Shown here: piece by piece, positions 55,781 through 64,000 of the stretch
Position numbering within the stretch: position 1 is the first letter of the stretch
Layout of the letters: each line of letters starts with the position of its first letter
Source: Nemertoderma westbladi
Taxonomy: Eukaryota; Xenacoelomorpha; Nemertodermatida; Nemertodermatidae
Length of the DNA stretch: 64,000 nt
Direction: 5' to 3'
Assembly: GCA_032718475.1 (NCBI GenBank)
Contig: JAUCBJ010008926.1
Location: 1 to 64,000, forward strand
Translations under genes and position numbers: made by a program
Notes under the pieces: generated by a model
Told to the model about the DNA's origin: nothing
The model's database searches: none
The model's input: only the letters and a program-made list of their open reading frames with translations

Positions 55781-56480
55781 AAAAACTGTCTGTCTGGGAT
55801 TGTTTTTCTGACGGTTTGTCCGTCACAATATAACAATGGGGGTTATGTTATGGGGGTTTTCCTGGTCACTGATTTCATTCCAAACGTTAGTTGTTTTCAC
55901 TTTTAACGAAAACTATTATGTCTAGCTATATCTGTCTGTCCGACAATCTGGCTGTCTGTCAAAATATAAGGAGTTCATACCACCTAGCTAAAACTGGTTT
56001 CGATTTAGGTTTTATTGTTCGCTGATTTCATTTCTGAAGTCAGGTTTTATATTAGTAAAGTCTATTATGTCTGATTGTCGGTCTGTCTGTATGTCCGTCT
56101 GTCAGTCTGTCAAAATATAAGGAAAGCATTCCAACAAGGTAAAAGTTTTGTTATGGGGGTTATTCTTGTTGCTGATTTCATTTACGACGTCAGTGTTTAC
56201 TTTTAACAAAACCTACTATGTCTGTATCACTGTATGTCTGCCTGTGTGTTTTTCTGTCTGTCCAGCGATCTGTGTTATTTTGTTATGGGGTTTTCATGGT
56301 TGGTGATTTCATTTCCGATGTCAGTTTTCATATTTGATGTCATCAATCTGTTTGTCTGTTCAGCTGTAGGTTTTTGACGGCCAGACCGACAGCAATGACA
56401 GACAGACATGACTCTGTTAAATGAGTAAACTGAGTTTAGAAATGAAATCGCCGACCTGGAAAACCCCTGCAACAAAATTT
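55781..56480. repeat. Degenerate tandem repeat, unit about 120-130 bp with CTGTCTGTC tract
   Basis: Four to five units each contain TTATGGGGGTT, GCTGATTTCATTTC, a CACTTTTAAC or TTTTAAC segment, CTATTATGTCT and a CTGTCTGTC microsatellite. The last unit near 56390 is inverted. Confidence 0.7.
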
Positions 56481-56795
56481 TCATCTGGGTTGTGTGCATT
56501 CTAGCATTTCAATGGACATAATTACCGTTGCTGTAAACTTTAAATGCGCTTTCTGAAGAATGCAAATTTTAAATTTCAAAATGCAAAGGATTTTCTAAAA
56601 ATGAACGAATTTGTGTGAAATTTAGCACAAATTATGACTGGGTGCTGCTTAACACCTCCTATGACAACTTTTTCGATTTTCATTGTTGTAGCAGAAATAT
56701 TTAACCAAATGTGTGAATTTTTGGTCAAAAATTGCAAAATCTGTAAAAATTTGGCAAAAATGGGTTTTTTATTAAATTAATTTTTAAAGATGTTA

Positions 56796-56950
56796 GGACA
56801 ATTGCGACCTGGGCAATTGCGACCCGGATAATTGCGACCCGGACAATTGCGACCCATGATTTTGGTAAAAATTTATGGGTCGCAATTGTCCGGGTCGCAA
56901 TTGTCAGGGTCGCAATTGTCAGGGTCGCAATTGTCCGGGTCGCAATTGTC
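56796..56950. repeat. Inverted iteron hairpin 1 (GACAATTGCGACCC)
   Basis: Three direct units of a 15-bp GGACAATTGCGACCC repeat, a spacer (ATGATTTTGGTAAAAATTT), then five inverted units (GGGTCGCAATTGTCC). The arms pair into a long stem. CAATTG at each unit centre is itself palindromic. Confidence 0.9.
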
Positions 56951-57010
56951 AATGATATACAATGATACAACGATATTTATCAATGTTGTACATTACATCT
57001 TTTTATCTGG

Positions 57011-57146
57011 CTCCGGACAATTGCGACCCGGACAATTGCGACCCATGATTTTGGTAAAAATTTATGGGTCGCAATTGTCCGGGTCGCAATTGTCCGGGTC
57101 GCAATTGTTCGGGTCGCAATTGTCCGGGTCGCAATTGTCCGGACTC
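57011..57146. repeat. Inverted iteron hairpin 2 (GACAATTGCGACCC)
   Basis: Same structure as hairpin 1 with two direct and five inverted units and the same spacer, 60 bp further right; outer ends CTCCGGAC and GTCCGGACTCC extend the symmetry. Confidence 0.9.
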
Positions 57147-57239
57147 CATTTTTAAACATAAGCATTTATCAAAATTCTGGTAATAGGATCGATTGACGAT
57201 ATCATTGTGCACAAATGATGAAATTTTGGTCACCAGTAG

Positions 57240-57847
57240 AAATTAATAATTTCTAAAAATGTGTCAATAAATTTGGGTAGGCCCCTAAATCGAAGTCTCC
57301 TAAATAAGGGAACGAAAGTTTTAATTAATTAGCCCCCCCCCCCCCCCCCCCCTTGCCCTTAAGCAACAGTACAGACTAGAAGGTGTTTTTTAACCCCTCC
57401 CATCCTTTTAACCTCCCATAGATTATTTTAATGCATACCATTATTCTTCTGGCTGTAGATCACCTAATCCAAGATCCTGCTGGCGGCGCAGGTTCAATCC
57501 CAAGTATACAGTACTGTATATTTGCACTACTGTTAGTGCCCTTTTCTAGGCTATGCACTTACTGTAGACACTAGCCGCAGTGTAAAGTAGGGTCTGTTCA
57601 ATTCTACGATGACAATCACCGGCAAGTCTTATTGTCGTTCCTGTAGGGTTGTGCTGGGTTTGGGCAATTCTCGGTCACAAGCTAAATAGTACAATAACCT
57701 GTTTGTTAAATGAACATTGTATTTTGTATTTTATGCCATAAAACTACTGTAAATGATTGGTTGTTATTATTTGAAAGGCGAAATACAATATACAGTAGCT
57801 TTTGTTATAAATACAAAATAATACTAATATGTAATTTTGTAAATCCA
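57240..57847. other. No gene seen; poly-C tract
   Basis: A C homopolymer at about 57334-57352 and a B-box-like GCAGGTTCAATCCC at about 57496 without a credible A box. The rest is the 3' flank of PGAP4. Confidence 0.4.
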
Positions 57848-58720
57848 TTAACATACGGTAATTCCATATTTTTGATAAGTTTGCCATAAACCCCAACCCT
57901 TTAAGGTATTTTTAAATCTATTGGAACTCATAAGACCGATATGCGAGAATAGAGGGGGTATAACAGCATACTGTTTCCCTATTGGACGTTGCCTAGCAAC
58001 AAAGTCATCGATCGATAAATCAACCGCTTTTTCCCCAGTACAACCCGCGTTGGACAAATGTTTTACTAAAGGGGTAACCATTCGTAACGGGTAGAGGACC
58101 GCTGGTATGCAGCATTCGTAAGCAGGGGTCACCCTATATCCATTGTATGGCAGAAAGTTCTCCACGAAATGAAACTGGTAGGCATTTTGTCTTCCCATTA
58201 ACAGAGTAATAATTAGGGAACATATCGAGACACTAGCGATGAATCTCAACCATTGGATGTCCATATGCCAGTATTGGGTTAGAATGAATGTTATGCATAC
58301 GGCGAACAAGGTATATACTGCTGTACATTTGAGCAATTCGTTAATTCGGAACAGGTCAAATCCGAATCCTTGCCAGTAGGTAGGCCAGTAGAGTTTGATA
58401 AGGTGCCACTCCGGCCCTTCCTCAAGGTCACCTCTGCGGATCATTTGGTTCACTTTGAAATCTAGAATGTGATCAAGTTTATTGAAAATATTATCTTTGG
58501 CCAGTGCATCATCCTCTAGTACTATCACATATTCAGCCGCGTAATCTAGTGATTGGTTAAGACAGGAGTAGTAATCGATGTTTTGTTGTTTATTGTAGTT
58601 ATCGAGTTGTGTTTGCGAGGTTATATTTATTACGTTGACTGATTTTGAGACAAGTTTGATGTGATCTTCTGTGCTTCCTGCATCGCATACGGTTAGCTTC
58701 GTGTCGTTTCTTTGTTTCAC
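57848..58720 (-). CDS. PGAP4: GPI-GalNAc transferase PGAP4 (TMEM246), last coding exon(s), N-terminus missing
   Basis: PGAP4 adds the GalNAc side chain to the first mannose of GPI anchors in the Golgi. The 290-residue segment has the catalytic acidic motif VIVLEDDA (Glu-Asp-Asp at 69-71), a LIKLYWPTYWQGFGF segment, two membrane helices inserted inside the glycosyltransferase fold (about 132-151 and 157-176, the hallmark of this family) and the C-terminal CCIPAVLYP, VDLSIDDF and PPLFSHIGLMSS motifs. The first base follows an acceptor TTTATCCACAG (58721-58731 on the minus strand), so 58720 is an exon start and not a translation start. Human PGAP4 has about 400 residues, so roughly 110 N-terminal residues including the first membrane anchor are encoded by upstream exons I could not find. 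All visible motifs look intact. Confidence 0.9.
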   Translation of the reverse strand: MKQRNDTKLTVCDAGSTEDHIKLVSKSVNVINITSQTQLDNYNKQQNIDYYSCLNQSLDYAAEYVIVLEDDALAKDNIFNKLDHILDFKVNQMIRRGDLEEGPEWHLIKLYWPTYWQGFGFDLFRINELLKCTAVYTLFAVCITFILTQYWHMDIQWLRFIASVSICSLIITLLMGRQNAYQFHFVENFLPYNGYRVTPAYECCIPAVLYPLRMVTPLVKHLSNAGCTGEKAVDLSIDDFVARQRPIGKQYAVIPPLFSHIGLMSSNRFKNTLKGWGLWQTYQKYGITVC

Positions 58721-59061
58721 CTGTGGATAAATATGTTTTAGTGGAAAAGGGAATTCTTTTATAGGCCTACAGTACTGTAGTACAGTACACGTTCGTGGAG
58801 CCTTCGCGCAGCACGAGGCCCAGTTATGAGATACAAATTAAAATTGTGCGACTGTATCACAAAATCAGGTTATGAGAGATTAACCCACACCACCAATTAA
58901 TCAAAGAAAGGGGGACAGTACGTGTTCACCCCTTTTAATCTGCACCCCCCCCCCCCCCCCCCTCCCCCACCCACCAATACATAACCGCGACATCTACCAC
59001 CCACGGAAGGGTAGCACGAACTTATTTCCAAACGCACGTTCAATATGCAAAGCCAGGTGGT
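58721..59061. other. PGAP4 upstream intron; poly-C tract
   Basis: Holds GAGCCTTCGCGCAGCACGAGGCC (a fragment like the start of the A/B/D repeat family) at about 58798 and a C homopolymer at 58946-58964. No exon identified. Confidence 0.4.
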
Positions 59062-59520
59062 TTATAGGAATATAATCAATGCAGTACTCGTCTTCATTAT
59101 AAGCCTCTTTGCGTTCGACCTGCTTTGTATTAAAATATATTTATTAAACGCAGGCTGACGCTCTTTATAATAATAATACCTAGGGATGCCAGCTTCCAGA
59201 CTTTCAATCTTTACTGCCACGCAAACCCCGCAGAGGAAGTTTTGGTTTGAGAGATCAAGCCCATCGGCAATTGGTGTTTCAATTTCGGTCCAGGAACTCT
59301 GACAATGGGAGCATTCAATCTTAGCTGTGGTCCATTCCCGTGGTTTCGGCTTCCTTTTCTTCGTCCCAATGACAGATTCTTCTGAAGACGTTCGATTCGC
59401 TTTCAGTTTATTGTTGGCGTTTGTGTTTTGAAGTTGTATTCGAGTGGACAGTCGCGCCGGTTTCGAGGTAACCATACCGACCTGTGATAAGCGTTGGTTT
59501 TGTTGAGTGCCGGTATTCAT
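59062..59520 (-). CDS. Unrecognised basic protein segment with a Cys4-type zinc-binding cluster
   Basis: I do not recognise the protein. From the ATG at 59520 the frame gives a polar, Asn/Thr-rich N-terminus, a basic stretch GTKKRKPKPREW and then CSHCQSSW ... FLCGVCVAV, two Cys-x2-Cys pairs about 28 residues apart that could bind zinc like a PHD-type finger. A GTATTA donor follows the codons for AGIPR near 59180, after which the frame becomes low-quality (YYYYKERQ), so coding may leave by splicing there. It could be the 5' exon of a host gene, or a LINE ORF1-type protein. It is on the same strand as PGAP4 but its N-terminus does not look like that of PGAP4. Confidence 0.4.
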   Translation of the reverse strand: MNTGTQQNQRLSQVGMVTSKPARLSTRIQLQNTNANNKLKANRTSSEESVIGTKKRKPKPREWTTAKIECSHCQSSWTEIETPIADGLDLSNQNFLCGVCVAVKIESLEAGIPRYYYYKERQPAFNKYILIQSRSNAKRLIMKTSTALIIFL

Positions 59521-60942
59521 CTTCTCTCACCTCTTCAATGTCAGATGTTGCAAATACTGATAACACGAATAACGGTATATATTTCAATACTTGTCAATAG
59601 TAATATATATAATTTAGATAACTATTTTATATCTGTACTGTTGAGCAAACTCTACATAAATTTCAACCTGTGTATCGCCGGTAGTGCTGTTGCTGTGCAA
59701 GTGCTGAAGTGCTAGTTGCCACCGGTCACGCGGTCAGCCGGTACCGGTAGTAGGGTGGTACCATGGCCTACTACACACAGGCCATGACAAGGACTTGCCG
59801 TGAAATTAGCGTAGGCTGACTGATGAATTATCAAATATTATATTTTCCACGAATGCAGGGTCCATATTTAAAAGAAGATGACTAGATTTTCGTAAAGAAT
59901 TTAATTGAAACAGTATTTAATAATTAATAAATTAATTATCGCTCGAGTTCCTGCAGCTTTTATTCGTTTGTGGCTGCCTCTGGCTATGTTTGTGGCAGGA
60001 ATGTTTGAACGCTAATAAGTCGGTCAATCATGGATGAAATGGAACCAAACTTGGTACTCATGTAGTCTATAAAAAATTTAGAAATTCTACACACAGACAG
60101 ACTTCTACAGTTCCCCGGTCTGCCGCTAGGGGGCGAATTAACAGAAACGTAAAAATAGCTGTAATTATAGAACCAACGATCAGATTCATCTGAAATTTAG
60201 TAGTAGTTACCTAAGAGCATTGCTTAATTAGAAATTCTACAGAGACTTTTACAGTTCCTGTCTGCCGCTAGTGGGGAATTGTTAGAGCTCCAGTTCAACG
60301 TGCTTAGCACGGTTTAATAAACAATCAATTAATTATTTTATTCAATACAGTAATTATAACAGTAAAATGCAATGTATTCTATTTTTTAGTGAAATCAAGA
60401 GGCAGGATGGGGGTGGGACTGGACGCAAATCCCATCTTGGCGAATTAATATCCCGCCTCAAGGTTATCGTTCATATGCGTACCTCTGGCAAAAGAAGCAG
60501 GTTACAGTGGTGGTGTTTTCTAACCAAAACAATAAACTAATCTCCATTACTTAATTAACGGAAAGGAGCAGGTTACAGTGGTGGGCTTTTCTAACCAAAA
60601 CAATAAACAATATCTCAATAACATAGGGTATTTCATACTTATAGTCTTATTTTTGCAATACGAAAATACCAGAGGTATGCATATGAACTATAACTCGCCT
60701 CAATATTAATTTCTCAATTTTGGGAAAGGAGCAGGTTACAGTGGCACGTTATTTTAACCAAAACAATAAAGTAAACACAATAGAACAGGTTACAGTTTTA
60801 TTTTTGAGAGTAATCACCTGTTGTTATTTGCGTCCAATTTCCCCTGGAGAGGGATGAATTTTTATTGCGTCCAGTCCCCCCCCCCCCCCCCCCTATCTTG
60901 AAATCAAATACCAAAAATATATTTATTATATGAACAATCTAT
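59521..60942. other. No gene seen; dispersed repeat remnants
   Basis: Near 60110-60280 TCTGCCGCTAG occurs twice with ACAGTTCC, resembling the internal modules of the A/B/D repeat family. GGAGCAGGTTACAGTGG recurs four times between 60490 and 60800. A C homopolymer lies at about 60888-60902. Confidence 0.5.
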
Positions 60943-61029
60943 TTGGAAATTGTAAGTTCGGCCTATATCTTTACCATAAGCTCAGTATCTTTATCTGGTG
61001 TGTTTTTATTATTTTACCAATTATTTAAT

Positions 61030-61488
61030 ATGTTTGATAGAATTGAACAACACCGCCCAACACAACCAACTCTCTATCCGCCTCGAGCATCGAGAATACG
61101 AGAAACTCGATCGAAATACCTGCTTATCCCAGTAGTATCCGTCCGTAGTCACCGGACCGCTGTGGTTTACTCCCGTAGAACAGTAGAATTCCCGCAGCTT
61201 CCGACCCAATTCGACAACGAATTCGCTTCACACTTTCGCGTCACAGAGAACGTAATCCAGTGCGATAACGTCTGCCCAACGTTCAACCATTTCCCCCAGG
61301 CGATCCCAGGATCCGGGCCGCCGCTAAACCCAGATCGCAATCCTCGTCGATTCGTCCAGTCGTCGACGTATGTCAGTAAGTGGGATTCTTCCCACCGCAC
61401 TCCAAGGTGGGTGACCGGAGTGAGGCATGAGGAACTTGGCAGTGGCCCGCATTACGATCTGAACGACCGCCGTATTCCCAGTGTCTGA
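61030..61488 (+). CDS. Unrecognised protein-coding exon, about 150 residues
   Basis: I do not recognise the family. The frame is open from 60943; the ATG at 61030 is the likelier start, or the exon begins after the acceptor-like TGTTTGATAG ending at 61040. GC-rich, C/G-ending codons set it apart from the AT-rich flanks and argue for real coding. The protein is rich in Arg, Pro, Ser and Asn with evenly spaced aromatic residues (FDNEFASHFRVTEN, FNHFPQAIPGSGPPLNP, STYVSKWDSSHRTPRW), has no membrane segment and ends in a basic tail at a TGA. A composition like this is common in filament-associated proteins, but no specific match is claimed. Antisense frames over the same bases look less plausible. 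Confidence 0.45.
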   Translation: MFDRIEQHRPTQPTLYPPRASRIRETRSKYLLIPVVSVRSHRTAVVYSRRTVEFPQLPTQFDNEFASHFRVTENVIQCDNVCPTFNHFPQAIPGSGPPLNPDRNPRRFVQSSTYVSKWDSSHRTPRWVTGVRHEELGSGPHYDLNDRRIPSV

Positions 61489-63346
61489 GTGTAGTAAATA
61501 CCCAAATATAATCGTACTGACAAACAAGCAATTCCGTAGTATTCCCCCGTTAATCACCTCTTGAAGCAACTCGGCTGCTCGAGTCCAGATACATCGGACT
61601 GTCGGGAGCGTTTCAGACAGTAATGGAGCGGCATTTGCGAATATTTCCAATGGTTTTATAATAAATAAGGGGATTCAACAGTTCAATGCTAAAACAAATG
61701 GATTATTCCTAACCCCACCCCAATACAGCAATATACCTAACAGTATATAGCTTAGGTACCACAGTCTGACAGTACCATAATCAGCACAGTCAGCCTACGC
61801 TAATTTCACAGCAAAGTCCTTGTCATGGCCTGTGTGTAGTAGGCCATGGGTGGTACCTACGGTACGCACTACAACGGCAGTACAGCAATACGGCTGTACG
61901 GTGTACCGTGCCAATGACTGAATGATTAGCGGTAACTATCTAAACTATTACTGTATTATATTATTATTACCGGTGCCGGTACTGGGCTAATTAGGCCTAA
62001 ACTATAATCACCGCAAGGGTTATTGCTGTTCGCGCTTTCAGACTTTTGGCAGTTTAACCCACCAAATTAAGATGTCTTCTAGATATTAAATCAGTTTTTA
62101 GTCTATGACAAGTATTTGATTCACTACACTAGTCGAAACCAATCCGTGCGCGACCATTCACCCGCTGGAGATTCCCGGGAGATTGGGTTCGACGGTTTAA
62201 TTTTATTGCTATGTAAGCCTAATGTATTATTCGACTGACAGTATTATATAATCTCTGACAATATTATTCACCTTCGGGAATATTAACAGTTCCTTTAGGA
62301 CGTGGCGCTTTATCTATATAAACAGAGTTATGACTTAAACTACTCACAACGATATGGCTTAATTATAATTCACATATATGGCGCATTCTTTAGGAATTGC
62401 TTCTTTAACAGACTCGCTCATACGCAATGCTGCACAATACTGCACACTAATCTGCCAATCTTCACTGATTTTAGTCACATATAAAAGGAACACAGACTGA
62501 CTCATGTAGGGTCTATCAAATAACATTAGATTCACTTCAAACCACTTTAACATAAGTCACAATCGTTATTGGTAACCTTTCTCTCTTACCTTAGGTATAT
62601 CAAGAATATTGGGTATCGGGGTTATTTCTCGTTATTCCAATATAATAATTCATCAACCATATTATGAAGAACTGACAGTAAATAGCAGTATAACAATATA
62701 AAAGTATGCACAGGTTGTTTGATTAGGTATGATATGTCAGCAGTCCATATTGATCATCAGTCAGCATGTATGCCGGTCCGCAGGTTAAAGGATATATGTC
62801 CTTGTAATTAAACCTACTAGTGTAAGACTAAAAACAGTAAAGCACAAAATACTTCCAAGCCGTTCTTTCTTTGGCTCAGGACTGAATGTAAACACTGCAC
62901 AGTGCACATAGGCATTGCGTCATTTCTCGGAAATTTTCTGTACAAGGAGCCACAAAAACGCTCTAATTGGCTGACTGAACTGAGAGACGCCGTAGAACAA
63001 AGGAAATCAACACGTATGAATGTCAGCTGTTAACCGTAGTCATAGTAACTACTGTTCAAGAGTAGCTATCACCCCTTTGCGTCACGAATTGCCATAGAAT
63101 CATAAAATATGCCTTTCACAGTACACATACGGAGGAAATAGGTCTTAGATCCTCTAAAAACACCGATACAGCAATAATACGGTCTCTTACACTTATTAAA
63201 TCAACTACAGAGTATTTTAATGTAAAAGATAATAAAAATAACGGGGCAATTCAGCAAAGGCTTTTACACCGCTACCAGAAAATGGGATTTTCAGTCTATA
63301 AAATATAAAAATCACAGTTTCTAAAACATAAAGATACTCTAAACAG
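61489..63346. other. No gene seen
   Basis: AT-rich intergenic sequence with CAGTAC-type low complexity near 61720-61990. A CTAATTGGCTG (inverted CCAAT) at about 62960 may belong to a promoter. No convincing frame. Confidence 0.4.
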
Positions 63347-64000
63347 TTAGTCTTTCTTGCGCGGACGGCGTTTACGCAGTTTCTTAAGATTAACAAGAGT
63401 CCTTTTCTCTTTGGGGCGAGCCACTTTACGAGGAGGGCTGTAGCTCCTAGGCGAAGGGTGCAATATAATTGCATCAGAGGGTGCAGGGTTACGATCGGTA
63501 TACCCGCCGGTCGAAGTACCTGGTTGAGTAATATCAATCTCAGGGGAGTGAGGTCTAACGGCCTTTAGAGCGCGTCTCAAGACAGCAGCTCCTACGGGTC
63601 CTTGACGGATCGTCTGGACAATAGCGGTGGGTGGACCGTGAGTGGTGAGGAACTTTCTCGGTTTAATGGTTCTCTCCAGCTCGCGTTCTCAGGTTCGGTA
63701 TTCATATGGGCGCCGAGATACTTCCTGGAGTTCAGGATGCGAGTTCACGAAAATGTCGCCATACTCAGGGTCCGTACGGATAAAATTGATCAGGTGATAT
63801 GTGGTTATATCATTAGGGTTAACGTTTCTAAGGTATTTCCTGACAAACTTGGTGGAAATACACTCACCAACACGCTTCATTAACTCGTAACTTGGTACGC
63901 GTGTTTTCTGTTCAATCGACGCGAATAGATAAGGATGGAACGCGTAAACTCCCTCGTAAGCTCGTCCAGGGTAATAGCGATGTCTGGATTCGCAATGTAA
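63347..64000 (-). pseudogene. Unrecognised basic protein, partial at window edge, with one in-frame TGA
   Basis: One minus-strand frame is open from the window edge (64000) to 63692, is interrupted by a single TGA at 63689-63691, and continues in the same frame to a TAA after 63347. The upstream part (AFHPYLFASIEQKTRVPSYE, VGECISTKFVRKYL, NFIRTDPEYGDIFVNSHPEL) looks well folded. The downstream part is Pro/Ser-rich and ends in the very basic LKKLRKRRPRKKD, as in nucleic-acid-binding or virion core proteins. I do not recognise it. A single nonsense mutation, a sequencing error or programmed readthrough could each explain the TGA. The gene continues beyond the window. Confidence 0.45.

Noticed and set aside
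61324-61650. Minus-strand 108-codon frame with a hydrophobic stretch
   Set aside because: It overlaps the plus-strand frame 61030-61488, which has the more coding-like codon use; no splice sites support the minus frame.

Overview
The window is AT-rich nuclear DNA of a metazoan. Four conserved animal genes are recognisable, three of them partly or fully assembled with GT-AG introns: a SAXO/FAM154 axonemal microtubule stabiliser, TRMT11, HSPE1 and PGAP4/TMEM246. Between them lie layers of animal transposons. Short TTAGGG-like stretches, a SAXO gene and the repeat landscape suit an aquatic invertebrate, but nothing here fixes the species.

Layout. 1-5 kb: duplicated non-coding repeats, one small promoter-bearing two-exon gene model (2.5-3.3 kb) and a palindromic satellite (4.5-5.0 kb). 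5-13 kb: remains of a virus-like element on the minus strand, with a disrupted protein-primed family B DNA polymerase, a TBP-like gene, a tandem array of B-box hairpins, an inverted polymerase fragment and long direct repeats carrying GGTGTCA iterons. 13.2-18.0 kb: a structurally complete Ty3/gypsy retrotransposon (186-bp LTRs, 5-bp target duplication ATGAC) inserted into the iteron-rich end of that element. 18.4 kb: a probable terminal coding exon. 19.6-28.5 kb: LINE graveyard, including a CR1/L2-like LINE split by an RTE-like LINE in the opposite direction.

30.4-35.1 kb is the most interesting part. A TIR element was invaded three times. One invader is a 4.4-unit tandem array of a 412-bp repeat; every full unit has a tRNA-like Pol III promoter followed by a complete type I hammerhead ribozyme. 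The array is flanked by a 15-16 bp target-site duplication, and an uninterrupted inverted copy of the same TIR element at 40.7-41.3 kb shows the empty site. This is the architecture of an animal retrozyme inserted as a concatemer.

38.7-51.9 kb: the SAXO gene on the plus strand, with two near-identical 41-nt candidate first exons (38705 and 42388), exon 2 at 46612 and exon 3 at 51676. A complete two-exon TRMT11 lies antisense inside its intron. HSPE1 (53.0-53.3 kb) and the last coding exon of PGAP4 (57.8-58.7 kb) follow on the minus strand. The right end holds two uncertain coding regions (59.1-59.5 kb minus, 61.0-61.5 kb plus) and, at the edge, part of an unrecognised basic protein with one in-frame stop.

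The host genes do not form a pathway: ciliary structure (SAXO), tRNA modification (TRMT11), mitochondrial protein folding (HSPE1) and GPI-glycan side-chain synthesis (PGAP4). Family assignments rest on recognised motifs and remembered family features; no database search was run.
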